A DNA stretch of 64,000 nucleotides, from contig NC_134103.1 of NCBI RefSeq assembly GCF_000715075.1, forward strand, positions 73,905,519 through 73,969,518. The letters run 5' to 3'. Shown here piece after piece: positions 24,801-35,735 of this stretch. The notes beneath the pieces were generated by a model. The model was not told the DNA's origin, searched no databases, and saw nothing but the letters and a program-made list of their open reading frames with translations. Source of the stretch: Nicotiana tabacum (lineage: Eukaryota; Streptophyta; Magnoliopsida; Solanales; Solanaceae). Both the position numbers and the translations under genes were made by a program. Position 1 is the first letter of the stretch. Every line of letters begins with the position of its first letter.

Positions 24801-26038
24801 ATGCTAATCTGCCTGTAAATCTAATTCCACACATTCTTTCCATTAAGTTTTCTACTGATAAGCAAGACCAACCTGTTAGGACTCCTGATCACATGAGAGT
24901 TTTTTCTTCCAGGTCAGCTTGGAGTACTCGCAGGAAATCCAAAGGCTCATCACTGACACCGTCTAAGATTTGGCACAAAATATTACCATTCAAAGTGTCT
25001 TTTCACATGCTCAAACTATTGAATGGCAAGTTGGATACAGATGATTCTCTAACTAGATTTGGGGTGCATGGTTAATCAAAATGCTATTGTTGCTATAATG
25101 CTAAGGAGGAAGATGTTAACCACTTATTCAGTCAAGGGCAAGCTGCTGGGTTAGTATGAAAGTATTTTCAAGATGCATGTGGACTGTCAATGCCTAATAC
25201 AGACAACATCAGAACAAAACTCATGAGGCGGTGGCTTCTTAAATCTCCAAACAAGGTTCATGAACTGATCATGCAGTGTTTTCCTTCTGTGATATGCTGG
25301 AAAATTTGAAAATATAAATGAACCTATAAATTTGAAGGCTTCAGAAGATCTCCCAATAGCATCATTCATCAAATCCCCTACCTAATGCAGTTGATTCTCT
25401 CCACCCAATTTCCTTCACTATACTTTTTCTCTTCATTTCCTAGTATTTGTTATATGGTGGAAAGACTCAAACCTCAATTGGCCATCACTCCAGTAAGTTG
25501 GGATAAGCCAACTGATGAGGTTTTCAAGCTAAATGTGGATGGTTGTTTCAAAAGAAATCCCGGTAGTGCTGGGTGTGGGGGAATTCTAAGAGATCACCTC
25601 GGCCAATTGATCATAGCTTTCTCTTCTTATCTAGGTGTTACCACCAACAATTATGCAGAGGCACAAGCTATTAAAACGGGATTGATATGGTGCATCGATC
25701 ATGGCTTCAATACTCTAGAAATTGAATCTGACTCTTTGATTTTGATCAAAATGATCAAAAATGACATATGCGCCTCCTGGGAGATCAAGGATTTTATTGA
25801 TGATATTCATTCTATGTTAGCTCATGGTTCCTTCCAATTTAATCACATATTGAGGGAAGGAAATATTCCAGCTGATCTTCTAGCCAATCTTGCTGAACAT
25901 GATAAGATCAATGCTTTCTTCAATGACATTATAAGCTTACCAAGGAAGATTATAGCCATATTGGAGAATGATACAAGGATTCGTCCAAACTTTAGAATTC
26001 GGGTGCGAAAGAACACCTTCATATTCGACCCCGGCTGA
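21884..26038 (+). pseudogene. LINE ORF2: endonuclease, reverse transcriptase, RNase H
   Basis: 21884-22381 encodes the APE-type endonuclease start (IKSLIWNIRGIKSQGAFDRL, VVGDFNFIID). 22345-22803 continues it in another frame (PFTWCNGCESRRRIWARLDRAL, SSDHSPLLI). RT pieces follow at 22813-23328 (SSTSSPGPDGISGKFFHQYW), 23360-23557 (FRPISLSNFTSKIISKLLNS, ISPNQTGFLKGRSI) and 23976-24398. The catalytic FADD motif reads FVND near 23928, so the polymerase is inactive. 24614-25075 holds the zf-RVT region (PSKIWHKILPFKVSFHMLKL). 25385-26038 is RNase H (KLNVDGCFKRNPGSAGCGGI, NYAEAQAI, IESDS, GNIPADLLANLAE). Part of the sequence just before RNase H (25140-25385) appears scrambled or deleted. Confidence 0.88.
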
Positions 26039-26223
26039 ATGAATCCTTTTGGTGGTACTAAGCATTGAACTTAGTCCTTATTTTTGAAAGCTTTCAATTG
26101 TAATAGGAGAAACCCTTCTCTGATGTATGTTTCATTTTTATTTATGTCAATCTGTAGGAATGGCTTGTCCATTCTAGCTATTTAAAAAAACATTACCGCT
26201 TAAAAAAATGTAGAGTCACATGT

Positions 26224-28200
26224 AGTTTATCTAAGTACCTCTGCATTCGGTCTTCTCGAACTTCAAAAGTCCCGTTAACTTGGTTTACCATGAGGAGGAA
26301 ATCACACTTAGCCTCTATGACCTACGCTCCTAAACTTTTAGCTAGTTCGAGACTTGCAATCATTTCCTCATACTCGGCCTCATTGTTAGTCAATTTTGCA
26401 GATCTGATAGACTGTCTAACTATATTACCTGTGGGTGATTTTAGTACGTTGCCTAGTCCGTACCCCTTCGCGTTAGAAGAACCGTCCGTAAAGAAGGTCC
26501 AGACTCCCGAAGATGTACCCGATTTTATCAGTAGTTCTTTTTCAACCTCGGGTACGAGGGCCGGCGTAAAGTCAGCCACGAAGTCTGCCAAGATTTGAGA
26601 CTTGATGGCGGTTCGGGGTCGATACTCAATATCGTACCCACTGATTTCTACGGCCCATTTGGTCGATATCTAGCTTCGGCCTTACCTAAGGTTCGACTAA
26701 CATAATAGACAGGGAATTGCGTACCTTGTTCTTCTCGGACCAGGACTCCACTTACCGCTATCTCCGAGACTGCCAAGTACAGGTAAAGTTGTTTGTCCAC
26801 TTTCGGGGTGTGAAGCAGCAGCGGGCTCGATAAATATCGCTTTAGTTCCTCTAAGGCCTGCTGACATTCTGGAGCCCATGCAAAATTGCTCTTCTTTTAA
26901 GCAGTGAGAAGAATCGGTGGCTCCTATCTGAGGATCTCGAAATGAATCGTCCTAGGGCGGCTATCCGCCCCGTCAGCCTCTGCACGACCTTTATATTATC
27001 TACTATCATGATATCATCGATAACTTTAATTTTATCAGGGTTTATCTCGATTCCTCGGTTGGACACCATGAAACCAAATAACTTTCCCGAGCCAACTCTG
27101 AATGCACATTTTTCGGGGTTGAGCTTCATATTATACTTCCTTAATATATCGAAAGTTTCATGCAAATGCTTTATATGGTCCTCTGCTCATAGGGACTTAA
27201 TTTACATGTCATCAATATAAACTTCCATTGATTTTCCTATTTGTTCTTAGAACATTTGGTTTACTAGGCGTTGATAAGTTGCACCAACATTTTTTAGACT
27301 GAATGGCATTACATTATAACAATAGGTACCATACTTAGTGATAAACGAGGTATTTTCCTGATCCTCCGGGTTCATCTGTATCTGGTTGTACTCGGAGTAG
27401 GCATCGAGAAAACTGAGAGTCTCATGGCTGCCCGTGGCATCGATCATACGATCGATATTTGGCAAAGGAAAAAAATCCTTGGGGCATGCTTTATTCAGGT
27501 CTTTATAATCTATACACCTTCTAAGTTTGTTTCCCTTCTTATGGACTACCGCTACGTTTGCTAACCATTCGGGGTACTTTACTTCCCGAATGAATCCTAT
27601 TTTGAGAAGTTTGGTTACCTCGTCCTTGATGAAGGCATGTTTGACCTCGGACTAGGGCCTTCTTTTTTGCTTTACCGGGCAGAATTTAGGGTCCAAGATT
27701 AGTTTGTGAGTGGTAATTTCTGGTGGAATCCCTTTCATATCGAGATGGGACCAGGCAAAGCAATCCATGTTAGCTTTAAGGAAATGAATAAGTTTTTTCC
27801 TGAGCTCGGGGGTTAGCCCCGTGCCCAAGTATACCTTTCGTTCAAGTTGATGCTTGGCCAGTGTGATTTGTTGCAGCTCTTTGACCGTTGACTTGGTGGC
27901 GTTGGAGTCATCAAGAACTGCAAAGGATCAAGGGATCCAGTAGTCATCATCTTCGTTGATCCCTTGCTCCTGCAACTGCGTTGAGCCCAGTATCTGTGGT
28001 TGCTATTTGGCCTCATTTTTCCCTTCGATCCCTTCGTTGATGAGAGTGCCGATATTGGTATCACTTCATCGACTGAAAATATTTCCTTGGAGGCGGGTTT
28101 CTCCCCGTACACTTTTTTGACTCCCTCCGAACGGGGTTGCGCCCAAGCCCGTTGTTTCTCTGATCTCCACTATACGGCTGATATCAATCTCTATTTAACC
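26224..28200 (-). pseudogene. Tat element reverse transcriptase and two RNase H domains
   Basis: From 28112 downward the minus strand reads pre-RT linker, then RT. 27247-27465 has PNIDRMIDATGSHETLSFLD, AYSEYNQIQMNPEDQENTSF and VMPFSLKNVGATYQRLVNQM. After a stop comes the YIDDM catalytic motif, and 26851-27165 has the thumb (HETFDILRKYNMKLNPEKCA, LTGRIAALGRFISRSSDR). 26322-26591 encodes the second RNase H (WTFFTDGSSNAKGYGLG, NNEAEYEEMIASLELAKSLG), the extra domain typical of Tat elements. Stops separate the segments. RT plus RNase H copy the RNA to cDNA. This copy is dead. Confidence 0.88.
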
Positions 28201-28384
28201 GTGGTTCCCGGTCAGTATCCCTTTTAACTCTATCGATGGTCCTTTTTGGATCAACGGACCCGGAAGGAGTCCCCAACTATTCATCCTCGACCCTAATATT
28301 TGACTGGTACCGATTATGCATGTCGGCCTAGGTTACAGCTGGATATTCGATCAAGTTCTGCTTCAACTGTTGTGAGTCTACCGA

Positions 28385-29422
28385 ACTTCATATGTTTAGG
28401 CCTTGAGTGAAAGTCTGAACGGCCCAATCGTCGGCGACTGGGGGCAGATCCATGCGCTCCATTTGGAACCGAGATACGAACTCTCTGAGCATCTCATTAT
28501 CTTTTTGTTTTACTTTGAAGAGGTCCGACTTTCTAGTCTCGACCTTTATCGCTCCGGCGTGCGCTTTGACAAAGGAATCTGCGAGCATGGCAAAAGAATC
28601 AATGGAGTTAGGTGGTAAATTATGGTACCATACCATCACCCCCTTTGATAAAGTTTCTCCGAATTTCTTCAGCAGTACGGACTCAATCTCATCGTCTTCT
28701 AGATCGTTCACCTTTATTGCGCATATGTAAGAAGTGACATGCTCGCTGGGGTCGGTAGTTCCATTATACTTGGGAATTTCTGGCATGCAATTTTTTTTCA
28801 GAATGGGCTTAGGAGTTGCGCTCGGGGGCAAGGGCTTTTGTACGAACTTCTTTGAATCCAAACCTTTCAAAATCGGTGGTGCTCCCGGAATTTGATCAAC
28901 TCGGGAGATATATGTTTCCATTTTTTTGTCATTCACTTCAATCTTCTTCTCCCCCGACTCAATTCGCTTTGTCAGCTCCTCGAACATTTTCAAGATAGCG
29001 GGATCGGTTCCTGACTTATTCACATTTGACCTCTCCAGCACTGGTTCGGCCCTGTGAACAATTTCATGTGATGGCTCGGGTTCGACTCTACTCGGTGCGT
29101 GGTTCTAATTTTGAAGTTGTGCAATTGCAGCTTGTTGAGCCTGCAATATTTTGAATATTGTTCAAAAGCTGATCCCGCCTTCTTCGCCACCCTGTGAGTT
29201 CTGACCGGCTGATCGAGCGCTTCTGCGGATGCTGTTTTCGATGTCGACGCCCAGATTTGCATTCAGAGCAACATGGGAACTGGCATCGATGGGGTCTGCA
29301 ACTGGTACTCCCTCGAGGTCAATTGGAAGAACTTCGTTTACTGGGGAGGCTACGTTGTCGTTTTCGCCATGAAAACCAAGGTTGTTGTTGATATGTGTGG
29401 GTACTGCTTGAGAGTTCGACAT
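28385..29422 (-). pseudogene. gag of the Tat element
   Basis: 29162-29422 gives the start (MSNSQAVPTHINN, DIENSIRRSARS). 28388-29041 (217 aa) holds the core, PEIPKYNGTTDPSEHVTSYI, VLLKKFGETLSKGVMVWYHN, FVKAHAGAIKVETRKSDLFK and LREFVSRFQMERMDLPPVAD, the Retrotrans_gag domain. A frame change lies near 29040-29160 and a stop ends the core after TFTQGLNI. Downstream of gag no protease is found before the RT linker. Confidence 0.87.
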
Positions 29423-29512
29423 GCTGATCCTGAAATCAAAAGTGCTTACAAGAACAAGTGTAAAGCAGTGTGTGTTATGAAAATTAGCACCAGGAAATCA
29501 CTATTGTCCTTA

Positions 29513-29532
29513 GCCCCACAGTGGGTGCCAAA
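29513..29532 (-). other. Primer-binding site of the Tat element
   Basis: Minus-strand TTTGGCACCCACTGTGGGGC follows the 5' LTR directly. It is a one- to two-base variant of TTTGGCGCCCACCGTGGGGC, a PBS I recall from Tat elements. The tRNA species is not asserted. Confidence 0.65.
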
Positions 29533-29533
29533 C

Positions 29534-30189
29534 TGTTTACCCTAAAAATGGATAATAATTAAATTTATATGTGGTTTTAAGGACATGTGATTTTACTTGG
29601 CACAAACTGAGAAAAACTGATATTGAAATTAACTGTAAAGAAAAATAAAAGCAAACCAAATGAGATGTGTAGCTTGGCCCCTCGAACCAAATGAAACAAC
29701 AACAAAAATATAAGCAGAGTAACAGAGTATTGAGAACCTAGAGAAAAGAGTAGTATATTGCTTTTTTACTGTCTCCGGTCCCTTTTACAAATGATCAGAC
29801 TCCCTTTATATAGTAGGGGAGTCCTACTGTTGATACAATTCTAAATACAGTAAGGACTCTCATGATAGGCTAATTAATCGGCCTCTTCTTGATTCGTGAC
29901 GTGATTTTCGCTGAGATTTCCCCCCTAATTGTGGTTGTAACGGCTTTTTTGTTTCTTGGCTCGATCTTGATCCTGGCCGATCTCGATCTTGGTCGTTCTC
30001 GATCTTGATCGGTCTCTGGGTCTTCGAGATCGATCTTGGCCGACCTCGATCTTGATCGGTCTCTGGGTCTCGAGCTCGACAACATATTCTTCGCATCATG
30101 GCTCGATATTACAATGATGAACTTTGGACCATTATGTTCCAATCTCGATTAATCATACGAAGGGCAAAACTTAGTTTTGACCGTATATT
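29534..30189 (-). repeat. 5' LTR of the Tat element
   Basis: Partner of 13173-13829. The outer end reads CCGTATATT where the 3' LTR has CCGTATACA, so the terminal CA is mutated. The repeated GATCTTGATCGGTCT words (29960-30070) are kept. Confidence 0.93.
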
Positions 30190-30550
30190 TCGCATTCAGT
30201 AATTAGGTGTAAACATCGAATGCATGTAAGTTTTACTATGTTCTTATGACTTTGGGGCATTCGTTTCCTATAAGATGGTTAACCTTAACTTTGTCAATAT
30301 AAAATTATTTTAGGCTAGTACTATAAATGTTTTATTTAACCATGACGCCAATAACTTTTTAAATTTTTTTCGTCGAGATGTTCAAAAATATTAAGCTTTC
30401 TCAAGTTGGGGACCAAAATAATGCTTGACATATACGCTAGGAAACCCTTTGGGAACTTCTCCATTTTAATAGAGAAAAAATAAAAGGACTATTTTTTAAG
30501 CTTGACATGAGTTTATAAAATTTTTAGGCGGCCATACAATGTCGTATTTT
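30190..30550. other. Spacer between the Tat and Copia elements; no gene seen
   Basis: AT-rich host or older repeat sequence. No frame, repeat or RNA signal can be supported. Confidence 0.5.
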
Positions 30551-30908
30551 TTATAAAATAAAGACTATAAAGTAAATAAACTGAAGATAAGTATAGAGAG
30601 AGATTGATATATTATTCAACTTCAAACGGATGTACATAATGAACTGAAAACTCCTCTATTTATAGAAGAAAGGAAACAACTGCGAGGCTTTTCAGGAAGC
30701 TGCTTGTAAGCTGTCTGTATGAGCTGCTTGCAAACTGCCTGTTTAATAAAAAACTGCTACAAATCATTTCATTGAGTTGCTTGCAACCTGCTTGCATCAG
30801 CTGCTTGTAGATAAACATCAATAGAGTAACAAACGGATAATCTTCTTCAGGAAGATTATTATAGTGGAGTAATAAATGGACATCCATAATATAATTATTT
30901 TCATAACA
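30551..30908 (-). repeat. 3' LTR of the Copia element, with polypurine tract at 30909-30922
   Basis: It ends CATAACA on the + strand and is followed by CTCCCCCTTGGATG. The minus strand therefore reads CATCCAAGGGGGAG, a polypurine tract, directly before the LTR. Confidence 0.93.
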
Positions 30909-30940
30909 CTCCCCCTTGGATGTTCATTAAAAGATAGTGT

Positions 30941-31006
30941 GCCTCGTTAAAACCTTACTAGGAAAAACCCAGTGAGAAAAATCCTAGTGAAAGAAAAAGA
31001 GTACAC
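30941..31006 (-). other. Conserved hairpin motif (copy B), 3' region of the Copia element
   Basis: On the + strand GCCTCGTTAAAACC leads into the arm ACTAGGA, a loop containing CCCAGTGAG, then the arm TCCTAGT and AAAAAGAGTACA. The arms are seven complementary bases and extend by a wobble pair and one more pair on the + strand. Confidence 0.8.
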
Positions 31007-31032
31007 ATATTTAGTAATACGCATTTCTAGCT

Positions 31033-31100
31033 GCCTCATTAAAAACCTTATAAGAAAAACCCCATGGAAAAATCTTAGTAAGGAAAAAAGAGTACAACGC
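31033..31100 (-). other. Conserved hairpin motif (copy C), 3' region of the Copia element
   Basis: Same layout as copy B, about 90 bp away. The arms are CCTTATAAGA and TCTTAGTAAGG (ten pairs with one bulged G), the loop contains CCCCATGG, and the end is AGAGTACAACG. Confidence 0.8.
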
Positions 31101-32700
31101 ATATTTCACTCCCCCTGATGAAAAACTTGTTTCAAATATTTGAGTCCCCGCATTCTAATCTTGTATACCATATTCTCAAAAGTTGAAGTTGGCAAAGATT
31201 TAGTGAACAAATCTGTTGGATTGTCACTTGAACGGATTTATTGCACATCGATGTCACCATTTTTCTGAATATAATGTGTGTAGAATAATTTTGGTGAAAT
31301 GTGCTTCGTTTTATCTCCTTTTATAAATCCTCCCTTTAATTGAGCTATATATGCAGCATTGTCTTCGTATAAAATTGCGGATCTTTTATCACATTTCAAA
31401 CCACATTGTTCTTGAATAAAATAAATCACTAATCTCAATCATACGTATTCCCTACTTACTTCGTGAATAGCTATTATCTCAGCATGATTTGAAGAAATAG
31501 CAGCAATAGATTGACAGTACCTCCACATGTAAACACATACCCGATTTGAGATCAAGCTTTATGGGGATCGGATAAATAACCTGCATCTACATAACCAATA
31601 CGATCTGCACCACCTTTATTAGCATTAGCAAGATACGTAAGTGCACCAATTGCACTTAGATAGAGTACTTCAGGACCAAGGAGTTCCTCATCCTCTTTTG
31701 GAGGTCGGAACGGATCCTTTTTTATTTCAAGTGATCGAACACCCATTGGTATACTTAATGGGTGCTCTTTGCCCATGTAAAAATGTTTAAAGACCCTTTC
31801 TATATAGGCATATTGATGGATAAAGAACTCGTCTGCTAAATATTCAATTTGCAGACCAAGACAAAATTTTATTTTTCCAAGATTTTTCATCTCAAAATCT
31901 TTCTTAAGATATTCAATTGCCTTTTGGAGCTCTTCTGGAGTTCCAACAAGATTTATGTCATCAACATAAACATCAAGTATAATAAATTCTGATGCCATTT
32001 TCTTTATAAAAATACATGGACAAATAACATCATTTATGTAACCTTCTTTCAGCAAATATGCACTGAGGCGATTATATCACATGCGCCAAGATTGATTTAA
32101 ACCGTACAAAGATCTTTGTAATATGATCGAGTATATTTCTCGAGACTTTGAACTATATGCTTCAGGCATTTTAAATCCTTCAGGGATCATTATAGAGATT
32201 TAATCAAATGAGTTATATAGGTTATGACTTGCATTTAAATGGCACGACATCTTCAGGTGTCTGGACTGCATGTCCGATCCTCACAATCATTTACAATATT
32301 GTGCACTATATCATATCAAATATATCGTCGATGATCATTTCGTATCGGTTCGCAAGCGACATAACTTGTTGAGATTTCATCACTTTCTTTATTTTTCAGG
32401 TACTTTAACTTCTTTTGGAGTTTCATGAAATGTTATGTCATGGGCTCTTCTAGAGCTTATTTCCTCCTTAATATGATTATTTTGACTATCTGCTCCTATC
32501 ATTTTCAAGGATTATTACCTTTGGAACTGATTGGTCTACCACGCTTCATGCGTACAGTAAACTCAATCCTTTAGGGACTTTAATTTTAATAGGAGCATTT
32601 GCAGCTGAAATATGATATTTTATTTTGGATAAACAAATGCTTCTGGCATTTGACTAGAATTATCTTCTGAATGAGGATCACACTAATGATAATTCGATTC
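31101..32700 (-). pseudogene. Copia reverse transcriptase and RNase H
   Basis: 31552-32055 (167 aa) has the catalytic YVDD (LDVYVDDINLVGTPEELQKA), MKNLGKIKFCLGLQIEY, and the connection LGPEVLYLSAIGALTYLANA. Upstream, 32060-32300 in broken frames, is IPEGFKMPEAYSSKSREIYS and SLYGLNQSWRM, the RT fingers. 32330-32600 carries the integrase-RT linker (MKRGRPISSKGNN, DEISTSYV). 31238-31438 is RNase H (YEDNAAYIAQLKGGFIKGDK, TKHISPKLFYTHYIQKNGDI). Stops and a frameshift separate all pieces. It is inactive. Confidence 0.9.
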
Positions 32701-32849
32701 ATATAACATATTTTTCAACTGTTTATTTCATCCCCCAAATATTAGAAAAACTAACATATATCCCCAATCTTCTTTGGGAAACCTATTTTTGTGCAACGTG
32801 ATAGAGAAATTAAACATATACCACATATCAAAAGTTATTATATAGTAAA
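32700..32849 (-). pseudogene. Copia integrase C-terminal part, left of the LTR insertion
   Basis: The minus strand reads VVYV, then QRRLGIYV, with several stops, matching the FGCAVYV and PQRRLGIYVGYESP section of Copia integrase. It joins across the inserted LTR to the segment at 35229-35720, with about 60 nt of the expected sequence missing at the junction. Confidence 0.7.
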
Positions 32850-35228
32850 TGTCACGCCCCAAACTCGGGGAGCGCGACCGACGCTCAACTGAGTGAACCC
32901 GACCGAGCAAGCCTGCTAGATACTTTCTACCCAAAACTCACTCATGAAAAAAGAGGAGACATATATTCATTAATTAGACAATAGGGAGATCATGAATACA
33001 ATACCAAAACCTTTCTATTAGTTTCTTAATCTTTAATATCTCAAAATACACACTTTTTTATAAACTAAAGTGGAACAAGTGATTCATTCAAACATAAACA
33101 TGAATTGTTTGACTTCCCCCAACACCGACATACAACCCACACAATATCTACAGAGCCTCTAAAAGATACAAAGGAGTACAATGATAGTGTTGGCAACAAG
33201 GCTCCGGCTATACCTCCAAATATGATAACAAAATGTACAAAAGATACATGACCCCGGAATGAGGTGGGGCTCACCAAGTCTGCTAGGAGAAAGGTGTACT
33301 TCTATCGCTGATCAACACTTCCTACTATGGAACCACATGCATCCATATAAAGATGCAGCTCCCCCGGCAAAAGGGACGTTAGTACTGTCGAATAGTACTA
33401 GTATGTAAAACTAAATACCATCTCAATAGAATGAATAATAATACAAGGGGGAACAGTCAAGAATTCACTAAGAGCTTCAAATAATACTAAAACATCAAGT
33501 TAAGGATCACATAAGTTTTCAAATCAATTTCCATATTTTTAGGTTGGGTGATCTTTAGTGCCGATATACCATAATTCACAATACCATCGTATTCTTACAC
33601 AGAGTCTGATCACGACCCGATCGGCTAGGTCGTCTCATCTGAGACATCAACCATAACCACAATTTCAATTATAATTTCCAGCACAGTCACCCCCATGTGT
33701 GCGGCATGGCGTCCGATCACGGTGCGATCGGCTAGGCCGTCTCATCCGAGACATTACCTTTTTCAATCAATCATCTCACTTAATACCTCTTTCACCTTTT
33801 TTAATTCATTAGCATAAGTGGCCACAATTATAAAGTCATTCTTGGCACTTGGCCGTATTTCATAATTTGAGTTCCCCTTTCCACATTCAAACATCATTAT
33901 CATCATCAACAACAATAAGGCTTTCCATTCAATACATTAAATACACATATGAGCAATTAGGGAATCTTAGGCACATAGAGATCTTTCATACAATTTGGCA
34001 TAACATCCTTTATTCGATCTTGACTTGAAGTCTTAACATTGTTAACACATATTCTATATTTTGAACACATCCTCAAATGATAATATGACATGACGAAGCA
34101 TTTAGAATACATATTGAACATATATCCTTTAACACAAGCACATTTGGAATAGCCAATTCTATAATGATCAATTTAGGACTTACACCGATCACACGAACAT
34201 CGTGGGATTCAATTCTAAGAAGAAGGGATTTACACAACATACCGCAATTGAGCTTCCTTAAGCTCTAAAATATTCCGGAATTCTTAGCAGCTTCAATCTA
34301 CTTTACAAATATAACAAATTGAACCGAAATTAGGAAGATGATCATGGTTTTAGCTCATTTGAGCATTTTATCAAACACTAGGTGTGCATTAAGGTTTTTA
34401 AGGCCCTTTTAAGAAAGGTTCCATCATCCCTCAACCCATTCTCTACTATTTTTAGCTCACAAGTTTACTACATTATTTTATAACATATGCATGCAAGATA
34501 ACAACTCCCACACCCAAAAATTGTCTTGCTAATTACTCCCTTTTTAGTAGATTTTTGAAATTAAGAGCTAGGGCATAGACTCTTACCTTTAGGATGAAGA
34601 CTTTCCTTGTTAATCTCCAATGATTGAGAAGGAATTGATGGATAATAGGTTAAAGATCACTCTCTCACTCTCAAAATGTCAGATTTTAGCTCCAAAATGG
34701 TACAAATCGTCTATTTAATGAAGTAGGGTCAGGTTATAAAAATCCATAAAATGAAGACCCGGGACAGGATTTGCGGTCGCATAAGCGACCGCATAATAAT
34801 TCTGCGGTCCGCGAAATGGCCGTGGAAAATGGCCTTCGGAACTGGGCTAGCCTGCTTCACTCTGCGGCCGTTATATGGCCCGCAGAACCTCCCTCCGCAA
34901 AATTTCAAGGCTGATTATGCGATCAAAGTGCGGCCTGCGAAATGGTTGTGCGGTCGCATAACTGGCCGCGAAATTGACATAAAAAATTGCACAAATAGCT
35001 GCTTCACTCTGCGGCCATTCTGCGGCCCGCAGAGTGATTATGCGGCCGCATAATGAGCCGCAGAAATGCCTAACCCTGTAAAATATTTTCCTTCAACTCC
35101 CCAGCGCACTATTCAATCCAAAAAGTCCGAACCGAACCTCTACGCCTACCTCGGCATCACGGAACCCCGGCTTTTAGGAAACTTTTCTCTGATCCTAAAT
35201 CAATTGTGAGGGGAGGACTTATTATATA
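32850..35228 (-). mobile_element. Gypsy LTR piece (family C-like), inserted in the Copia integrase
   Basis: On the minus strand it ends CGAGTTTGGGGCGTGACA at 32850, the same terminus as the LTR at 10567. It shares the ACTAACGTCCCTTTTGCC block and leader layout (intron-like GTAAGAG at about 34583) with that family. The other end near 35219 lacks a clear TG start. TTATTATATA stands at 32835-32844 and again at 35219-35228, so a deletion at a 10-bp microhomology may have removed the LTR start. It carries a TGCGGCCGCA word array (34751-35072) and two copies of GATCGGCTAGG.CGTCTCATC (33620 and 33728). No gene is present. Confidence 0.75.
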
Positions 35229-35735
35229 TTGTTGGTTTGATGCATACAAGTGTTGCTGTATGCAATTTAGAAAATCTTAGACCAACACGGGAAGCTTTGT
35301 TCTCATAAGAAATGATTTTGTCATTAACAGGAGACAAACAAATCTAAACCAGCTTGAATATACCAGCATTATCAAGATGAATTGTCTTGATTACATATTC
35401 TGAAAATTATGCTCTTAATTGTGAAAAGCAATTTCAAATGCCAAACTGCAGGTTGACAATAATCGCGCGTGTAACTATCTAATATATGCATCTATAAGTG
35501 GTTCACATGATAGGTGTATGAGCCCATATTTACCTTTTATATATTTATATATATCAGAATTAGGGGTCTTAGTCCCAACGTTAGCTAGTATAATCATATT
35601 ATTATGAGAACAAGCAACACAAGTGAATTCTTGAAGAATCTTCTAGTTCTTCAGTGTATGCTTATCTGAATTCTCAAATAGTTTATTTAAAAATGGCAAA
35701 TGAAAACTTCAAGTTTATCATGGCATGTGTTATCT
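35229..35735 (-). pseudogene. Copia integrase catalytic core and pre-integrase zinc region
   Basis: Reading from 35735 down: CHDKLEVF (for WHDRLGHP), FENSDKHTLKN and QEFTCVACS (the CxxC of the zinc site), then after a gap EYVIKTIHLDNAG with the catalytic Asp region, and FSKLHTATLVCIKPT near 35240. Stops and frameshifts are frequent. This joins 32700-32849 once the inserted LTR is set aside. Confidence 0.78.

Larger units (their letters stand above)
19417..26207 (+). mobile_element. L1-type LINE with RNase H, inserted in the Tat element
   Basis: A 16-bp target duplication flanks it: ATGTAGAGTCACCTGT at 19401-19416 and ATGTAGAGTCACATGT at 26208-26223 (one mismatch). The 3' end has an A-rich tail (…GCTTAAAAAAA). 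It encodes ORF1 with a DUF4283-like domain and a zinc knuckle, and ORF2 with endonuclease, reverse transcriptase, a zinc-finger region and RNase H. It is nearly full length but has stops and frameshifts. The insertion lies in the second-RNase-H/integrase link of the Tat element, so it is younger than that element. Confidence 0.94.
13173..30189 (-). mobile_element. Ty3/Gypsy Tat-lineage retrotransposon (17 kb), containing a LINE
   Basis: Two direct LTRs (13173-13829 and 29534-30189, about 656 bp) bound the element. On the minus strand the order is 5' LTR, PBS, gag, RT, RNase H, an archaeal-like second RNase H, integrase, non-coding spacer, an antisense ORF on the + strand, polypurine tract, 3' LTR. 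An antisense ORF between integrase and 3' LTR, with a second RNase H, is the mark of the Tat/Ogre group. A LINE (19417-26207) sits between RNase H and integrase and inflates the length, so the Tat element alone is about 10.2 kb. No protease motif is visible between gag and RT, where about 0.5 kb joins gag-tail wording straight to pre-RT wording, so an internal deletion is likely. No clean target duplication is visible (ATTCT before; TCGCA after). Confidence 0.9.

Noticed and set aside
13173..30189. Target duplication of the Tat element
   Set aside because: ATTCT before and TCGCA after do not match. The outer LTR end is mutated, so no duplication is claimed.
34751..35053. 100-aa + frame
   Set aside because: Translation of the TGCGGCCGCA word array in an LTR piece.
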